From a virus: a stretch of 64,000 nt of DNA. Position numbers and translations under genes: made by a program. The notes under the pieces were generated by a model. The model saw nothing but the letters and a program-made list of their open reading frames with translations, made no database searches and was not told the origin of the DNA. The stretch lies in IMG/VR virus record IMGVR_UViG_3300034418_011250, positions 1 to 64,000 of that record; one strand, 5' to 3'. Below, piece by piece: positions 23,693 through 32,054 of the stretch; the first letter of the stretch is position 1; each line of letters begins with the position of its first letter.

Positions 23693-23731
23693 TTATATAA
23701 AAAAACTTTGATATTCCGTAGGTAATGGCAT
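23693..23731 (-). pseudogene. remnant of the original nrdJ 5' end
   Basis: ATG 23731 has a good RBS (GGAG, 5 nt gap) but the frame stops after 12 codons, MPLPTEYQSFFI. This resembles the normal start of NrdJ (xxxPTEYQxFIHLSRY), and the EYQSF here corresponds to EYQQF of the intact gene at 22890. The homing gene lies between the two, so this is probably the severed start. Confidence 0.55.
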
Positions 23732-23740
23732 GTGTATCTC

Positions 23741-24736
23741 CTATATTTTCTTCCAAGTTGAAAAGACTGCCAATCCTTCCAATCCTGAATAAGTGTTTGT
23801 ATTTATTATTTGTTGTATTTCATCTGTTGACATTCCAGAAAGAATCATTTGATTGATGTCCTTTGACTCAATCTCCTTTGGCCACAATACGACCTTGTAA
23901 TCTTGTTTAAGGTATTTCTCTATATTCTTACATATTTCTTTATTTCTAGGTTCATTGTCTGGAATAAGAATCGAATTGCTTTTGTATTTTGGTATTCTTA
24001 AATCACCCTGCGCAACAGCAATTCCATTTTGAATGAATAAACTATCTATCGGACCCTCTACAACGTGTAGAGGTTTATTGAAATTGGCACGATTCAATCC
24101 GAAGATTTTCTTAATCTTCTTGTTTAATATGGTAGTTATGTATTTAGGTTGCTCTGCACCGAATGCTCTACCCTGAAAAGCAAACAATTCACCATCTTCA
24201 TCATAAAATGGTATCACCATTCTAGGATGATCATTTATAATTTTTGACACAGTTTGTGTCATTCTTTGACAAAATTTAAAGAACATTGGAGCAAAATATA
24301 ATTCTCTCCAGTGTTCTTTTGGTATCATTCTTTTTTTGAATAAACTTTTTGCTGGATGTTCATCATCCAATTCAGCAAAAGATTTCAGACTAATTGATTT
24401 TTTTGGAAGAATGCTCTTTGGTGTTGGAACGCAAGTCTTTGGCCTAAATCCAGATGCAGTTTCACCTTCTTTGTATTTCTCTAGAAGATATTCTTCATAT
24501 AAATTAGAATCAATATGCTTGAGAAGATTAGAAAATGTTGCACCAAAACTACAATTGTGACACTTATAAAAAAGATCTTGTTTTACCTGATAAATGAATC
24601 CTCTAGCTTTATTCTTATTCTTCTGAGAATCTCCGCAAATAGGGCATCGGAAGTTCCACAACGTGGAACTTTTCCGAGTGAATTTATCAAGTCTAGGTGA
24701 AAGAAGAGAAACAAACTTATGATCAATATAACTCAT
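23741..24736 (-). CDS. 61: gp61 DNA primase
   Basis: The 331-aa protein is the size of T4 gp61 (342 aa). The N-terminal zinc ribbon is FRCPICGDSQKNKNKA with CHNCSFGATFSNLL, and the toprim part has PRMVIPFYDEDGE, YITTILNKK and HVVEGPIDSLFI, then ILIPDNEPRNKEI. It makes RNA primers with gp41 helicase (37417-38796). The start at 24736 has TGGAG about 10 nt upstream, and a promoter lies at 24765-24793. Confidence 0.92.
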   Translation of the reverse strand: MSYIDHKFVSLLSPRLDKFTRKSSTLWNFRCPICGDSQKNKNKARGFIYQVKQDLFYKCHNCSFGATFSNLLKHIDSNLYEEYLLEKYKEGETASGFRPKTCVPTPKSILPKKSISLKSFAELDDEHPAKSLFKKRMIPKEHWRELYFAPMFFKFCQRMTQTVSKIINDHPRMVIPFYDEDGELFAFQGRAFGAEQPKYITTILNKKIKKIFGLNRANFNKPLHVVEGPIDSLFIQNGIAVAQGDLRIPKYKSNSILIPDNEPRNKEICKNIEKYLKQDYKVVLWPKEIESKDINQMILSGMSTDEIQQIINTNTYSGLEGLAVFSTWKKI

Positions 24737-24764
24737 GACAAAAACTCCAGAGAAAAAGACTTTT

Positions 24765-24793
24765 ATTATACTAATTCTGAATCAAAATGTCAA
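24765..24793 (-). promoter_or_regulatory. sigma-70 promoter before gp61
   Basis: Minus strand: TTGACA (24788-24793), 17 bp, TATAAT (24765-24770), perfect match, leader about 22 nt to ATG 24736. Confidence 0.8.
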
Positions 24794-24802
24794 GTAAAAT
24801 TT

Positions 24803-26191
24803 CTAATCAAGATCATCTATGTCATCAAAGAGTCCCTTGAAGCTAATTACATGTTCCTTGGTTGGAACTAGCCTCATCAAAAATCTATCTTTGAATTTCA
24901 TTAAGAATGCTGCGCCACTAAGATCCTGATATGTGAATACATAATCTTTTGAATCATTATCAAGTTTCCAACCATCAGGCACATAAACAATTCCACCTTT
25001 CTGATTTATTTCCAGCATCTTTCGATTACCATCTGTTGTATAAAAATGTATTTTTGATTTAACAGGTGTTTCTGAATGATAATCCTGATAATTAGGATCT
25101 GTCATCATATCTAGTTCTTTGGTATTTTTTAGATATATTGTATTTTCTTTGATTAAACACCGATCAGCCACATTTTTCAACATATTTGCTAATATAACAG
25201 ACTTCATTCCATAGGAACCATGAACTCCAAGATAGTTTGACATGATTTCCATGACTTCTTTACTATTACTTGTTAAAGAATATTCGGATGGAAATTTATC
25301 TGAACCAAATTTTGTTATTTTATAATTTTTATTATATCCACCATCAATCACCTTGATGAATGATGCATTGAAGAATACTGCTTGTGTTGGTTCTGAACGA
25401 TGTATGATTCCTGCATCGTTTTTATCAGCAATACCATGATACCCCAGATCCCTAAAAATTTTATTCCAAAGATTTGTTGGTGAACCTCTCCTGATGTTTT
25501 CATACACTTCAATTCTAATTTTTTTGTCTGAAAAATTAGCACGTTTCTTAGGATCAAGCATTGCTTCTTGAACTTCTTCTTCATATTCTTTCATCAATCT
25601 TGTGCTAATTTGGCCTGTCATTATAAAAAATGTATATCTTGTCATGTTCCAAAATTGACCACCAATGGATCTATTCTTAGAATTCTGTGTTGCTGCTTCT
25701 AGAGTTGCTTTCGCCACTTCCCAACTGAACCATTGATTCATCTTATTCTTCTTCATGAAAAAATTGATAATCATTTTGGCAAGTTTATCATAATCTTTAT
25801 CATAACTAGCAGAACTGTATTTTTTCAGATCAACAATCTTGTCTGTAGCTTTTGGTTTGAAAATATAAACAAATGGTTGTTCACCAGCAAATGGAACATC
25901 CAAAGTTTTATCAACAGGATTTTTGTGTTTCTTCCAGATTTCTTTCAGAGGATATGAATAAATACCATTTGGTGTATTATATTCTGAATTTGGATTTATT
26001 CCAATCTTATAACCTTCTGCACTTTTACTCATTGAACCTACATCAGCAACATATGTAATATAAACATCACTATCATTGGCTAATGGTTCCAATTTGTCAT
26101 AAAGAGGAATTTTGGGATTTAATTCTTTTCCTGTTTTCTTTGAAATAGGATTTCTTCTTGCTTCATCTAAAAAGTTGCGAAATGTTTTCAT
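24803..26191 (-). CDS. capsid-targeted, possible ADP-ribosyltransferase-like (Alt-like) protein
   Basis: The ATG at 26191 gives 462 aa. The start MKTFRNFLDEARR matches the T4 capsid-targeting peptide (MKTYQEFIAEA), including an LDE-A site for the gp21 prohead protease. The body has NSEYNTPNGIYSYPL, FAGEQPFVYIFKP, and AGIIHRSEPTQAVFF, resembling phage polyvalent and ADP-ribosyltransferase-like proteins. In T4 the Alt enzyme is packaged with this peptide, injected and modifies host RNA polymerase. The targeting peptide is seen directly, but the enzyme call is a weak inference. The longer start at 26269 is unlikely. Confidence 0.5.
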   Translation of the reverse strand: MKTFRNFLDEARRNPISKKTGKELNPKIPLYDKLEPLANDSDVYITYVADVGSMSKSAEGYKIGINPNSEYNTPNGIYSYPLKEIWKKHKNPVDKTLDVPFAGEQPFVYIFKPKATDKIVDLKKYSSASYDKDYDKLAKMIINFFMKKNKMNQWFSWEVAKATLEAATQNSKNRSIGGQFWNMTRYTFFIMTGQISTRLMKEYEEEVQEAMLDPKKRANFSDKKIRIEVYENIRRGSPTNLWNKIFRDLGYHGIADKNDAGIIHRSEPTQAVFFNASFIKVIDGGYNKNYKITKFGSDKFPSEYSLTSNSKEVMEIMSNYLGVHGSYGMKSVILANMLKNVADRCLIKENTIYLKNTKELDMMTDPNYQDYHSETPVKSKIHFYTTDGNRKMLEINQKGGIVYVPDGWKLDNDSKDYVFTYQDLSGAAFLMKFKDRFLMRLVPTKEHVISFKGLFDDIDDLD

Positions 26192-26193
26192 CT

Positions 26194-26637
26194 TTACGAT
26201 CCCCAAATAGGTAGTTTTTGTATAATGAATCCTAGAACAATGGAACCTCCAATGATTAGCCATCTCCATTTTTCTAGAATTCCTATGCGATTTGATATTT
26301 CATTATGTAGCTTTTTAAATTCTTCAGTTGTTCGTTTGTTATGTTCATCCATTACTGTGGTCAGTCTTCGTTCTGTTTCAGCAATATGAAGGAATGTTTC
26401 TTTAGAATTGGTTGTAATTCGTGAGTGCAGTTCTTGTATGTTATCGTGCAATTTCTTTTCCTGACTAATAATGTTATCTTCTTGTCTTGTTAGTTTTTCC
26501 TCATGAACTGCCATAATTGTATGCAATGATTGCGATACTTCGGCAATCTTTTCAATTGCGGAATCTAAACGTAAATGAATTTGTTTTAAATCGGCTATAT
26601 CTTTTTTAAGAATAGCAACATCAGTCTCGATTGTCAT
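26194..26637 (-). CDS. coiled-coil protein with C-terminal membrane anchor
   Basis: Start at ATG 26637 (GAGGA upstream) gives 147 aa. It is helical and heptad-rich (VAILKKDIADLKQIHLRLD, EEKLTRQEDNIISQEKKL) and ends in one transmembrane segment (WRWLIIGGSIVLGFIIQKLP). The design recalls phage lysis-associated or envelope proteins. It lies between the Alt-like gene and the spanin pair and overlaps the o-spanin by 17 nt. Confidence 0.6.
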   Translation of the reverse strand: MTIETDVAILKKDIADLKQIHLRLDSAIEKIAEVSQSLHTIMAVHEEKLTRQEDNIISQEKKLHDNIQELHSRITTNSKETFLHIAETERRLTTVMDEHNKRTTEEFKKLHNEISNRIGILEKWRWLIIGGSIVLGFIIQKLPIWGS

Positions 26638-27028
26638 TTGGGATGTTTCCTCTAATTGCTTCTTCATAGTACTCTATGATTTCTTTTTGTTGTATTATGT
26701 ATCTGCGAATGTCTGATACATTTAAAGATAAGTTTTCATAATCTTTGGGTGTCAAAGCAAAGAATACAATCACACCATTTTGTTCTTTTTTTAATTCATC
26801 AAAAAAAGAATCAATGGTTTCGTCAGTGACAACATACCATTCAAGACCATTCATCTTCAGTGGTTTAGGTCTTGCCTGAATAGGAATTTTTTTATCAATA
26901 TATTTAGTTTCTACAATAATCTTGGGTGGGAGAGGTTCAGAGGATGAAAAGAATGAACAACTACTAAGGAGTGGTAGGGACAGCAGTAATATCTTCCAGT
27001 TCTTTGAAAATTTTAGTTGTGGCATCAT
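26621..27028 (-). CDS. o-spanin-like outer membrane lipoprotein
   Basis: The 135-aa protein has a lipoprotein signal (LLLSLPLLSSC, cut before the cysteine) and a proline-rich linker. Then come GLEWYVVTDETIDSFFDELK and FFALTPKDYENLSLNVSDIR, and a C-terminal helix, familiar from Rz1-like proteins of T4-like marine phages. It would fuse the outer to the inner membrane in the last lysis step together with the i-spanin encoded in an overlapping frame (65 nt overlap). Confidence 0.7.
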   Translation of the reverse strand: MMPQLKFSKNWKILLLSLPLLSSCSFFSSSEPLPPKIIVETKYIDKKIPIQARPKPLKMNGLEWYVVTDETIDSFFDELKKEQNGVIVFFALTPKDYENLSLNVSDIRRYIIQQKEIIEYYEEAIRGNIPNDNRD

Positions 27029-27353
27029 TCACTCTTTTTTCTATAAGACCTGGTTTTGCTGTTGACAGTTTTGTTAGATTATGTTCATTAAGTTTCTTTT
27101 GAAGGTCATCTTGATATTTTTCAGCTTCTTGTAATTCAGTTTGTAACTTTTCTTGAAGAAGCTGCATTTGTACAGATTCTTCTCTCATTCTGTCAATAGC
27201 TTCATTTGTTACTTTAACAGCATTCTCGTATGCTGTGATGTTCTTTTGTAATTGTATTATGGTTTCTTGTGAATCTTTGAAATAAGAATAACCACCATAC
27301 AATACTGTTCCAAGTATACCTAATACAATCACTGTTGCATAAAGTTTAATCAT
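26964..27353 (-). CDS. i-spanin-like (Rz) inner membrane protein
   Basis: A 129-aa protein with one N-terminal membrane helix (LYATVIVLGILGTVLYGGYSY) and a long periplasmic coiled coil (IIQLQKNITAYENAVKVTN to DDLQKKLNEHNL). The C-terminus overlaps the start of the lipoprotein gene. This is the layout of Rz/Rz1. Together they complete lysis with the M15 endolysin, but the holin is not clear in this window. The ATG overlaps the end of the 57-aa gene upstream. Confidence 0.7.
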   Translation of the reverse strand: MIKLYATVIVLGILGTVLYGGYSYFKDSQETIIQLQKNITAYENAVKVTNEAIDRMREESVQMQLLQEKLQTELQEAEKYQDDLQKKLNEHNLTKLSTAKPGLIEKRVNDATTKIFKELEDITAVPTTP

Positions 27354-27519
27354 ATTTCTTTTTGTGATTCTTTACAATATTCAATACTCTTCTTGGTTGT
27401 GTTTCTTCTATTTCTTTCTTTTTGTTCTTCTTTTGAACAATAACTGTATCTACAGGTTCATCGTCATTTAATGATGCAATTGGTTTATATGTATCTACTG
27501 GGACGTATGATGATGCCAT
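27346..27519 (-). CDS. 57-aa basic protein
   Basis: Frame from ATG 27519, overlapping the stop of the structural gene, to TAA 27346: MASSYVPVDTYKPIASLNDD, then a basic C-terminus KKNKKKEIEETQPRRVLN. It overlaps the i-spanin start. Function unknown, perhaps a virion accessory protein. Confidence 0.5.
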   Translation of the reverse strand: MASSYVPVDTYKPIASLNDDEPVDTVIVQKKNKKKEIEETQPRRVLNIVKNHKKKYD

Positions 27520-28355
27520 TATTCGTTATCCACTAAAATGATGTCAAATGTTGTTGATATTTCTGAACCTGTTGAACATAATGCTCTTGCTTCTATATCT
27601 GTCTTTTCTAAAAATTTAAGAGGAATATTATAATCTCTTGTAAAATGTCCTCCTGGAACACACATTACATCTAGTGTTCTAAAAGCACCACCACCAAAAG
27701 GTTTAAACACTAACCATGCTGTACATTGGTCATTATATGCTCCAACACCAACATTCCATTGTGTCATGTATCCTGTTTTTCCTGCTGGTATGGTATAAAA
27801 TCCAGAGAAAGATTGACCTGTTCCATATACTGTTCCGCCACCCAAAGTATCAATAGTAGTAAGAACTTTTCCTAAACTGGCAGCATCTGATATTGATAGA
27901 GTTCCTACATTCGTACCAGTTGAACCAGATGTAACAACAAATGCACGAAACACTCTTAAAAATTGTACAGCACTTGGTGCACCACCTACAACAATGGTAT
28001 CTTCTACAGCAGTATAATTTGCATCTAATCCTTGAACGGTAACAGTTCTTGCACCAATTGCTGCTGCACCATCGCTTCCACTTGAACTATAACAATAAAC
28101 AATGGAAGGAGAAGAAAGATAAGAATAAACTCCACCACCTCCCCAAATGGTTTCTGGAGCACCACCAATTGAAGGATTTCTTCCAAATTTATGAATAACA
28201 GAATATCCTTCTAAATTTCCAGCTGCAATCACAACATTTGATGCTGCACCAAATGTGTTGATAATGTTTCCATCTTCATCGCTAATCATCACCACTTCAT
28301 GATTTGTGGTTTGTTGCGGAAGATAAGCCTGTGAGTATTTACTCCATTGTGCCAT
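27519..28355 (-). CDS. virion structural protein (fibre/decoration-like)
   Basis: The 278-aa protein starts at ATG 28355 (the frame upstream to 28391 is not supported). It starts AQWSKYSQAYLPQQTTNHEV, and then has beta-rich glycine- and serine-rich sequence (GGGGVYSYLSS, TVQGLDANYTAVEDTI, FYTIPAGKTGYMTQWNVGVG). Proteins with an IPAGKTGYL-type motif are common virion proteins in T4-like marine phages. Probably fibre or decoration. No enzyme motif. Confidence 0.6.
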   Translation of the reverse strand: MAQWSKYSQAYLPQQTTNHEVVMISDEDGNIINTFGAASNVVIAAGNLEGYSVIHKFGRNPSIGGAPETIWGGGGVYSYLSSPSIVYCYSSSGSDGAAAIGARTVTVQGLDANYTAVEDTIVVGGAPSAVQFLRVFRAFVVTSGSTGTNVGTLSISDAASLGKVLTTIDTLGGGTVYGTGQSFSGFYTIPAGKTGYMTQWNVGVGAYNDQCTAWLVFKPFGGGAFRTLDVMCVPGGHFTRDYNIPLKFLEKTDIEARALCSTGSEISTTFDIILVDNE

Positions 28356-28356
28356 A

Positions 28357-28590
28357 TTATTCTTTCTTTGATGCTCGCTTCTCTCTTGCAAGCATGATTC
28401 GTTTTACTAACTCTTTTACAATTTTTGTACGACCATCATATGTCATGTCTTTCTTTTTCTTTTTGTCAATCAATGGTCTATCCGGATTAGCAATTGCTGG
28501 ACCAGTTGAGTTGGTTGGTGCCTCTTCATTACGAATTCCTGATTTAGGATCACTGTAATATTTTTGCATTAGTTCTTGAAAAGAAATCAT
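28357..28590 (-). CDS. small protein of the virion block
   Basis: A 77-aa protein: MISFQELMQKYYSDPKSGIR, a lysine run (DKKKKKD), then DGRTKIVKELVKRIMLAREK. The start is faintly like the capsid-targeting peptide but lacks a cleavage site. It overlaps the next gene by 4 nt. Probably virion-associated, function unknown. Confidence 0.55.
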   Translation of the reverse strand: MISFQELMQKYYSDPKSGIRNEEAPTNSTGPAIANPDRPLIDKKKKKDMTYDGRTKIVKELVKRIMLAREKRASKKE

Positions 28591-29165
28591 TTCTTAATCC
28601 TTATGTCATCTACTGAAACATATATTGGCTGATTTGTTCTTTTATGTATTGCTTCATAAATGTCAATTCCCAAAACATTATCAACAGGGCTGGCATCATT
28701 CTCAAAAATAATTCTATCACCAAATTTTGCTAATGTCTCAAAATCCGGAAGCATCATTTCTGATCTCAATTTATACTCACCAGAAGGAATGCTTCCGAAA
28801 TAATCTTCAGATATTTCAGAACTGAGATTATTATCTTTCATTATTTCTTCTAATAACATTTTCTGTATTTGATCAAAATCTTCTATTTGTTCTTTGAATG
28901 TGTCTTTTAAAAGAAATAATGCTGCTGCATATGTTCCAAGTCTTGTCCCCAATCCTGGAACCTTTCCCATCAATCTTTTGATATTAAAAATCAATTTATG
29001 AAGAATAGTGTAAGATGCTTTTTCTTCAGGTGTTTCTATTTCTTTTTCAGTTCTATAACCTTTATCATCAATAATACCATAGGTAAAAGCATCTTGTTTA
29101 TTAAATGGTTTTACTAATAATTTTATGAATCTGTATGTGACAAATAAATCTACTAATCTTCCCAT
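28587..29165 (-). CDS. conserved T4-like marine phage structural protein
   Basis: This 192-aa protein resembles a family near head genes in cyanophages: LFVTYRFIKLLVKPFNKQDA, YGIIDDKGYR, TPEEKASYTILHKLIFNIKR and GTRLGTYAAALFLLKD. The C-terminus has NVLGIDIYEAIHKRTN. No role is known to me. It may be an internal head or neck protein. Confidence 0.6.
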   Translation of the reverse strand: MGRLVDLFVTYRFIKLLVKPFNKQDAFTYGIIDDKGYRTEKEIETPEEKASYTILHKLIFNIKRLMGKVPGLGTRLGTYAAALFLLKDTFKEQIEDFDQIQKMLLEEIMKDNNLSSEISEDYFGSIPSGEYKLRSEMMLPDFETLAKFGDRIIFENDASPVDNVLGIDIYEAIHKRTNQPIYVSVDDIRIKK

Positions 29166-29528
29166 TTAAATTTTCTCTAATATGCTTTTTATTTTTTGAT
29201 TTATTGGTATTTCTTTTAGTTCGAATTCGTTTAACATGTTTAAATATAAAAGAAATGTTTTTAAATAGGACCAATATTTTTGTTCTATTCTAAAAAACAA
29301 AAGTGTTGTTCCTGCATCTACCCCAAAAAGATTGGTGATAATTATAATATGATTTAAAATCAGTCTTTCTTTTAAAATGCCTGATTCATCATATTTTGAA
29401 AATAATTTTTTGATGTAGGTGAAGCGTTTCATGTCATCATAAAACTCTTCTTCACCTACACACTGAGGATTATCGTAATGTTTTATTGCGAATAAAAGAA
29501 AATTTTCATTCGTTATCTTCTGAAACAT
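29166..29528 (-). CDS. conserved phage protein, helical
   Basis: A 120-aa protein with MFQKITNENFLLFAIKHYDN, FTYIKKLFSKYDESGILKER, and a hydrophobic helix LILNHIIIITNLFGVDAGTT. It is a familiar family in marine T4-like phages, without known function. The start overlaps the end of the 55-aa gene by 23 nt. Confidence 0.6.
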   Translation of the reverse strand: MFQKITNENFLLFAIKHYDNPQCVGEEEFYDDMKRFTYIKKLFSKYDESGILKERLILNHIIIITNLFGVDAGTTLLFFRIEQKYWSYLKTFLLYLNMLNEFELKEIPINQKIKSILEKI

Positions 29529-29673
29529 TACCTTCTTCTACATCATCGTTTAAAATCTTCACATTTTCTTCTTTTGGTTGCTCAACTGCTGGCTTGGGCG
29601 CTTCATCAACTACTGGTTTGGGCACTTTCTTTTCAACCATTGGCATACCATTTGCTGCATATCTTATTGCCAT
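29506..29673 (-). CDS. 55-aa proline-rich acidic protein
   Basis: Frame from ATG 29673 to TGA 29506: MAIRYAANGMPMVEKKVPKP, then a proline-rich, acidic tail. Low-complexity. It fills the gap between two structural genes and overlaps the next start. Real but unassigned. Confidence 0.55.
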   Translation of the reverse strand: MAIRYAANGMPMVEKKVPKPVVDEAPKPAVEQPKEENVKILNDDVEEGNVSEDNE

Positions 29674-29684
29674 GTATTTATTCC

Positions 29685-30143
29685 TTATGGATTAATTGTT
29701 GTTCCATAATTACTAATAACAATCCAATTTGAATTAGTAAATAAAAGAACAATAGTTTGTCCAACAGCAGTAAATGTAAATGAGGTTCCATTAGCAAAAT
29801 TTGTTGGTGTCACTTGCGCATCATCATCATGTCCTGTCATAGTAATAATTTTAATTTGGCCACGAGAGCCATCTGCAAGTGTATGAGTAGATGCAGAACC
29901 AGTCGACAATGAAGATGTATCAATTTCTGTTATAGATGTTATAAGATTAACTGGATCATTTGTTTGTATAATTGGTTGTGGAACCCCATCCAATCCAATC
30001 CATGTTGGAATGTTATTAAAAACATTGGCAACTGTCACTTTTTTGTTTACTGGGCTTCCACCCATGTCAATAACATGCAATAAATCTATACCTTCAATTC
30101 CATCTTGCAAATCTTCTAAAGCAGTAATTTTTTTATCAGCCAT
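29685..30143 (-). CDS. virion protein, fibre-like
   Basis: This 152-aa protein starts with ADKKITALEDLQDGIEGIDL, an N-terminal pattern used by phage tail fibre and decoration proteins (MADxKITALxxL). It then has small-residue-rich beta strands (TEIDTSSLSTGSASTHTLA, GQTIVLLFTNSNWIVISNYG). Probably a trimeric fibre or capsid decoration. No enzymatic motif. Confidence 0.6.
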   Translation of the reverse strand: MADKKITALEDLQDGIEGIDLLHVIDMGGSPVNKKVTVANVFNNIPTWIGLDGVPQPIIQTNDPVNLITSITEIDTSSLSTGSASTHTLADGSRGQIKIITMTGHDDDAQVTPTNFANGTSFTFTAVGQTIVLLFTNSNWIVISNYGTTINP

Positions 30144-30174
30144 TTATGTTATTCCTTTTAAATTATTTAAACCT

Positions 30175-30417
30175 TCAACTCAGTACTGCACTTACAGCAC
30201 TATTGTCTTGCGAAGGGATGCTACTTGCGGGACTCGCATCAAACATTTCTAAAAACACCTCGCATTGTTGTATTGCTCCAGAAAGAGCATAACTTTTAAT
30301 TGACAATTGAGTTTTTATTTTTTCAACATTTTCTAACTCTTTCTGGAGAGCTTCTTTTCTCTCTTCAATTTGCTCAATTGTCAATCCATTTTCCATAAAT
30401 TTACCATTCTTTTTCAT
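30175..30417 (-). CDS. coiled-coil small protein
   Basis: An 80-aa protein. The possible starts are ATG 30417 or ATG 30396 (MENGLTIEQIEERKEALQ). The middle is a heptad helix, and the tail is serine/alanine-rich (PASSIPSQDNSAVSAVLS). Function unknown. Confidence 0.5.
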   Translation of the reverse strand: MKKNGKFMENGLTIEQIEERKEALQKELENVEKIKTQLSIKSYALSGAIQQCEVFLEMFDASPASSIPSQDNSAVSAVLS

Positions 30418-30424
30418 TCATACC

Positions 30425-30976
30425 TTATGCAGAAACTGTCAATGTCGAAGCAGAAGCAGCATGTGTTAGAATAGATGGCAATGTTGTTTGATAATCATAG
30501 ATTGTTCCACTATTCAATGCTACTGCATTTGTTCCAATACTCAATACATCATTTTCTGCTACAGGCAATGTTCCATTTCCACCTGTGGCAGTAAATGTTA
30601 CTCTATTTCTTGTATGTGATGCATAATCAAGAGTAAATGTAGATGTAGCGCCTGTGCTATTGACAGTGACTTGCGGTGTTCCAGTAATATCAACTCTTTC
30701 ATTGAATGTTACAACCACAGATACAGTTCCACCATTTAATTCACTGTAAGCAGAAGCTGCTGAAAATTCAATAGCAGAAATATTTGCTGCACCCAATCCA
30801 GCAGTTGCACTGGTTCCACCAGCCAATCCACCGATTGCTACAATTACTTCTTCCAATCCCTTTCCATTCAATTGTACCCAACCACGATCAGTTGCATACA
30901 CATTTTTCTTTTGCTCATCTGTCAACCATTTAGGCTTTGCCTCGTCGACATTTGCCGTTGTTCCCCATAGTGCCAT
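30425..30976 (-). CDS. virion protein with Ig-like beta domain
   Basis: A 183-aa protein. The start ALWGTTANVDEAKPKWLTDE followed by NVYATDRGWVQ is a hallmark of a structural family in T4-like cyanophages. The rest is a beta-sandwich (GGTVSVVVTFNERVDITGTP, FTLDYASHTRNRVTFTATGG). Probably decoration or neck. RBS AAGGAG before ATG 30976. Confidence 0.65.
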   Translation of the reverse strand: MALWGTTANVDEAKPKWLTDEQKKNVYATDRGWVQLNGKGLEEVIVAIGGLAGGTSATAGLGAANISAIEFSAASAYSELNGGTVSVVVTFNERVDITGTPQVTVNSTGATSTFTLDYASHTRNRVTFTATGGNGTLPVAENDVLSIGTNAVALNSGTIYDYQTTLPSILTHAASASTLTVSA

Positions 30977-31012
30977 TTTAATTTCTCCTTAAGAAATATG
31001 CTTTGGTTATAT

Positions 31013-32053
31013 TTATTTGTTTTCAACTCTTATCTGAGACCATGGTTTGCCTGTCATGGTTTTTTGTCCAGATTCTTCCGTTTTGACTCCATACTTTTTC
31101 ATATATTTTTTAACAACTTTTTCCATATCAGGAGTGCCAACACCTCTAAAGGAATCAACATTCTTTCCTTTGTAATAAACATCACCCAAATTACTTTTAT
31201 CATTATATGTAACATACATATCATCACTTACATGATACATAGTCTTTTGGAAACCAGATGCACCAGATGTTGAAGTTTTGACATCCATTCCCATAATCTT
31301 TTTCATTGCTGATTTCATATCACCTTCTTGAATAGATTTATTTTTTGATTCAGCCACCACACCTTTATTTGAGGATTTACATTTCGGACAAAATCCTTTA
31401 TTTTTTTTCCAAGCAGCTTCAGTTGAAACTTCATCACATTCAACACATGCGATTTTTTTAACTGCTTCACTAACCATTTCGTTTTTAGCCTTATAATTGG
31501 CATCAACATAATTGAAAAACTTCTTTCTCAATTCATCAGTTTTCAACTCAGATGGAGAACTAATATTAAATTTTTTCATTGCAGCGTCAAATACTTTTCT
31601 GTATGCAGCAACATTTGTTGATGTATCGGTAGTTTTTGGATTACTGCTTGTTGAATAAGCCTCTTCAACTGATTCTTTTTTTGATTGTTCTGCTTTACGA
31701 ATCATAAGTTTAAGTGATTGTGAAGAAGTTCCACTAGGCGCTTTTTTACCAGTTAATTTTTCATACTTATCTACTAGATCTTGATGTCTTACCTTTTCAT
31801 CAATCATATTCTCTTCTTTTTTCATTGGTAGTCCTTTGTGTTTTGTTTTTGCAAAATCTTCTAAATCCTTTTCACTCATATTCATCATTTCCTTTGCTGG
31901 ACCTTCCAATTTAGAAGGATCAATTTCACCTCGTTTTGCAGCAAGTGCAATCCCAGCAGCTTTCTGTTGTGCAACAGAAACTGATTTTTCTTGAATGTTT
32001 TTTACGATGGAGTCTTCAAGACTGCCTTCTATGATTTCAAAATACCGTGACAT
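31013..32053 (-). CDS. DUF3008-like virion protein with zinc ribbon
   Basis: A 346-aa protein. Start MSRYFEIIEGSLED fits a capsid-targeting peptide with IIE-G cleavage. Residues 23-75 (SVAQQKAAGIALAAKRGEID, then DLEDFAKTKHKGLP) match DUF3008. The middle has a zinc ribbon CVECDEVS and CPKC. Several VxE-A/S or IxE-G sites occur, which may be gp21 cuts. Probably an internal head protein, possibly delivered with DNA. Confidence 0.55.
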   Translation of the reverse strand: MSRYFEIIEGSLEDSIVKNIQEKSVSVAQQKAAGIALAAKRGEIDPSKLEGPAKEMMNMSEKDLEDFAKTKHKGLPMKKEENMIDEKVRHQDLVDKYEKLTGKKAPSGTSSQSLKLMIRKAEQSKKESVEEAYSTSSNPKTTDTSTNVAAYRKVFDAAMKKFNISSPSELKTDELRKKFFNYVDANYKAKNEMVSEAVKKIACVECDEVSTEAAWKKNKGFCPKCKSSNKGVVAESKNKSIQEGDMKSAMKKIMGMDVKTSTSGASGFQKTMYHVSDDMYVTYNDKSNLGDVYYKGKNVDSFRGVGTPDMEKVVKKYMKKYGVKTEESGQKTMTGKPWSQIRVENK

Positions 32054-32054
32054 T

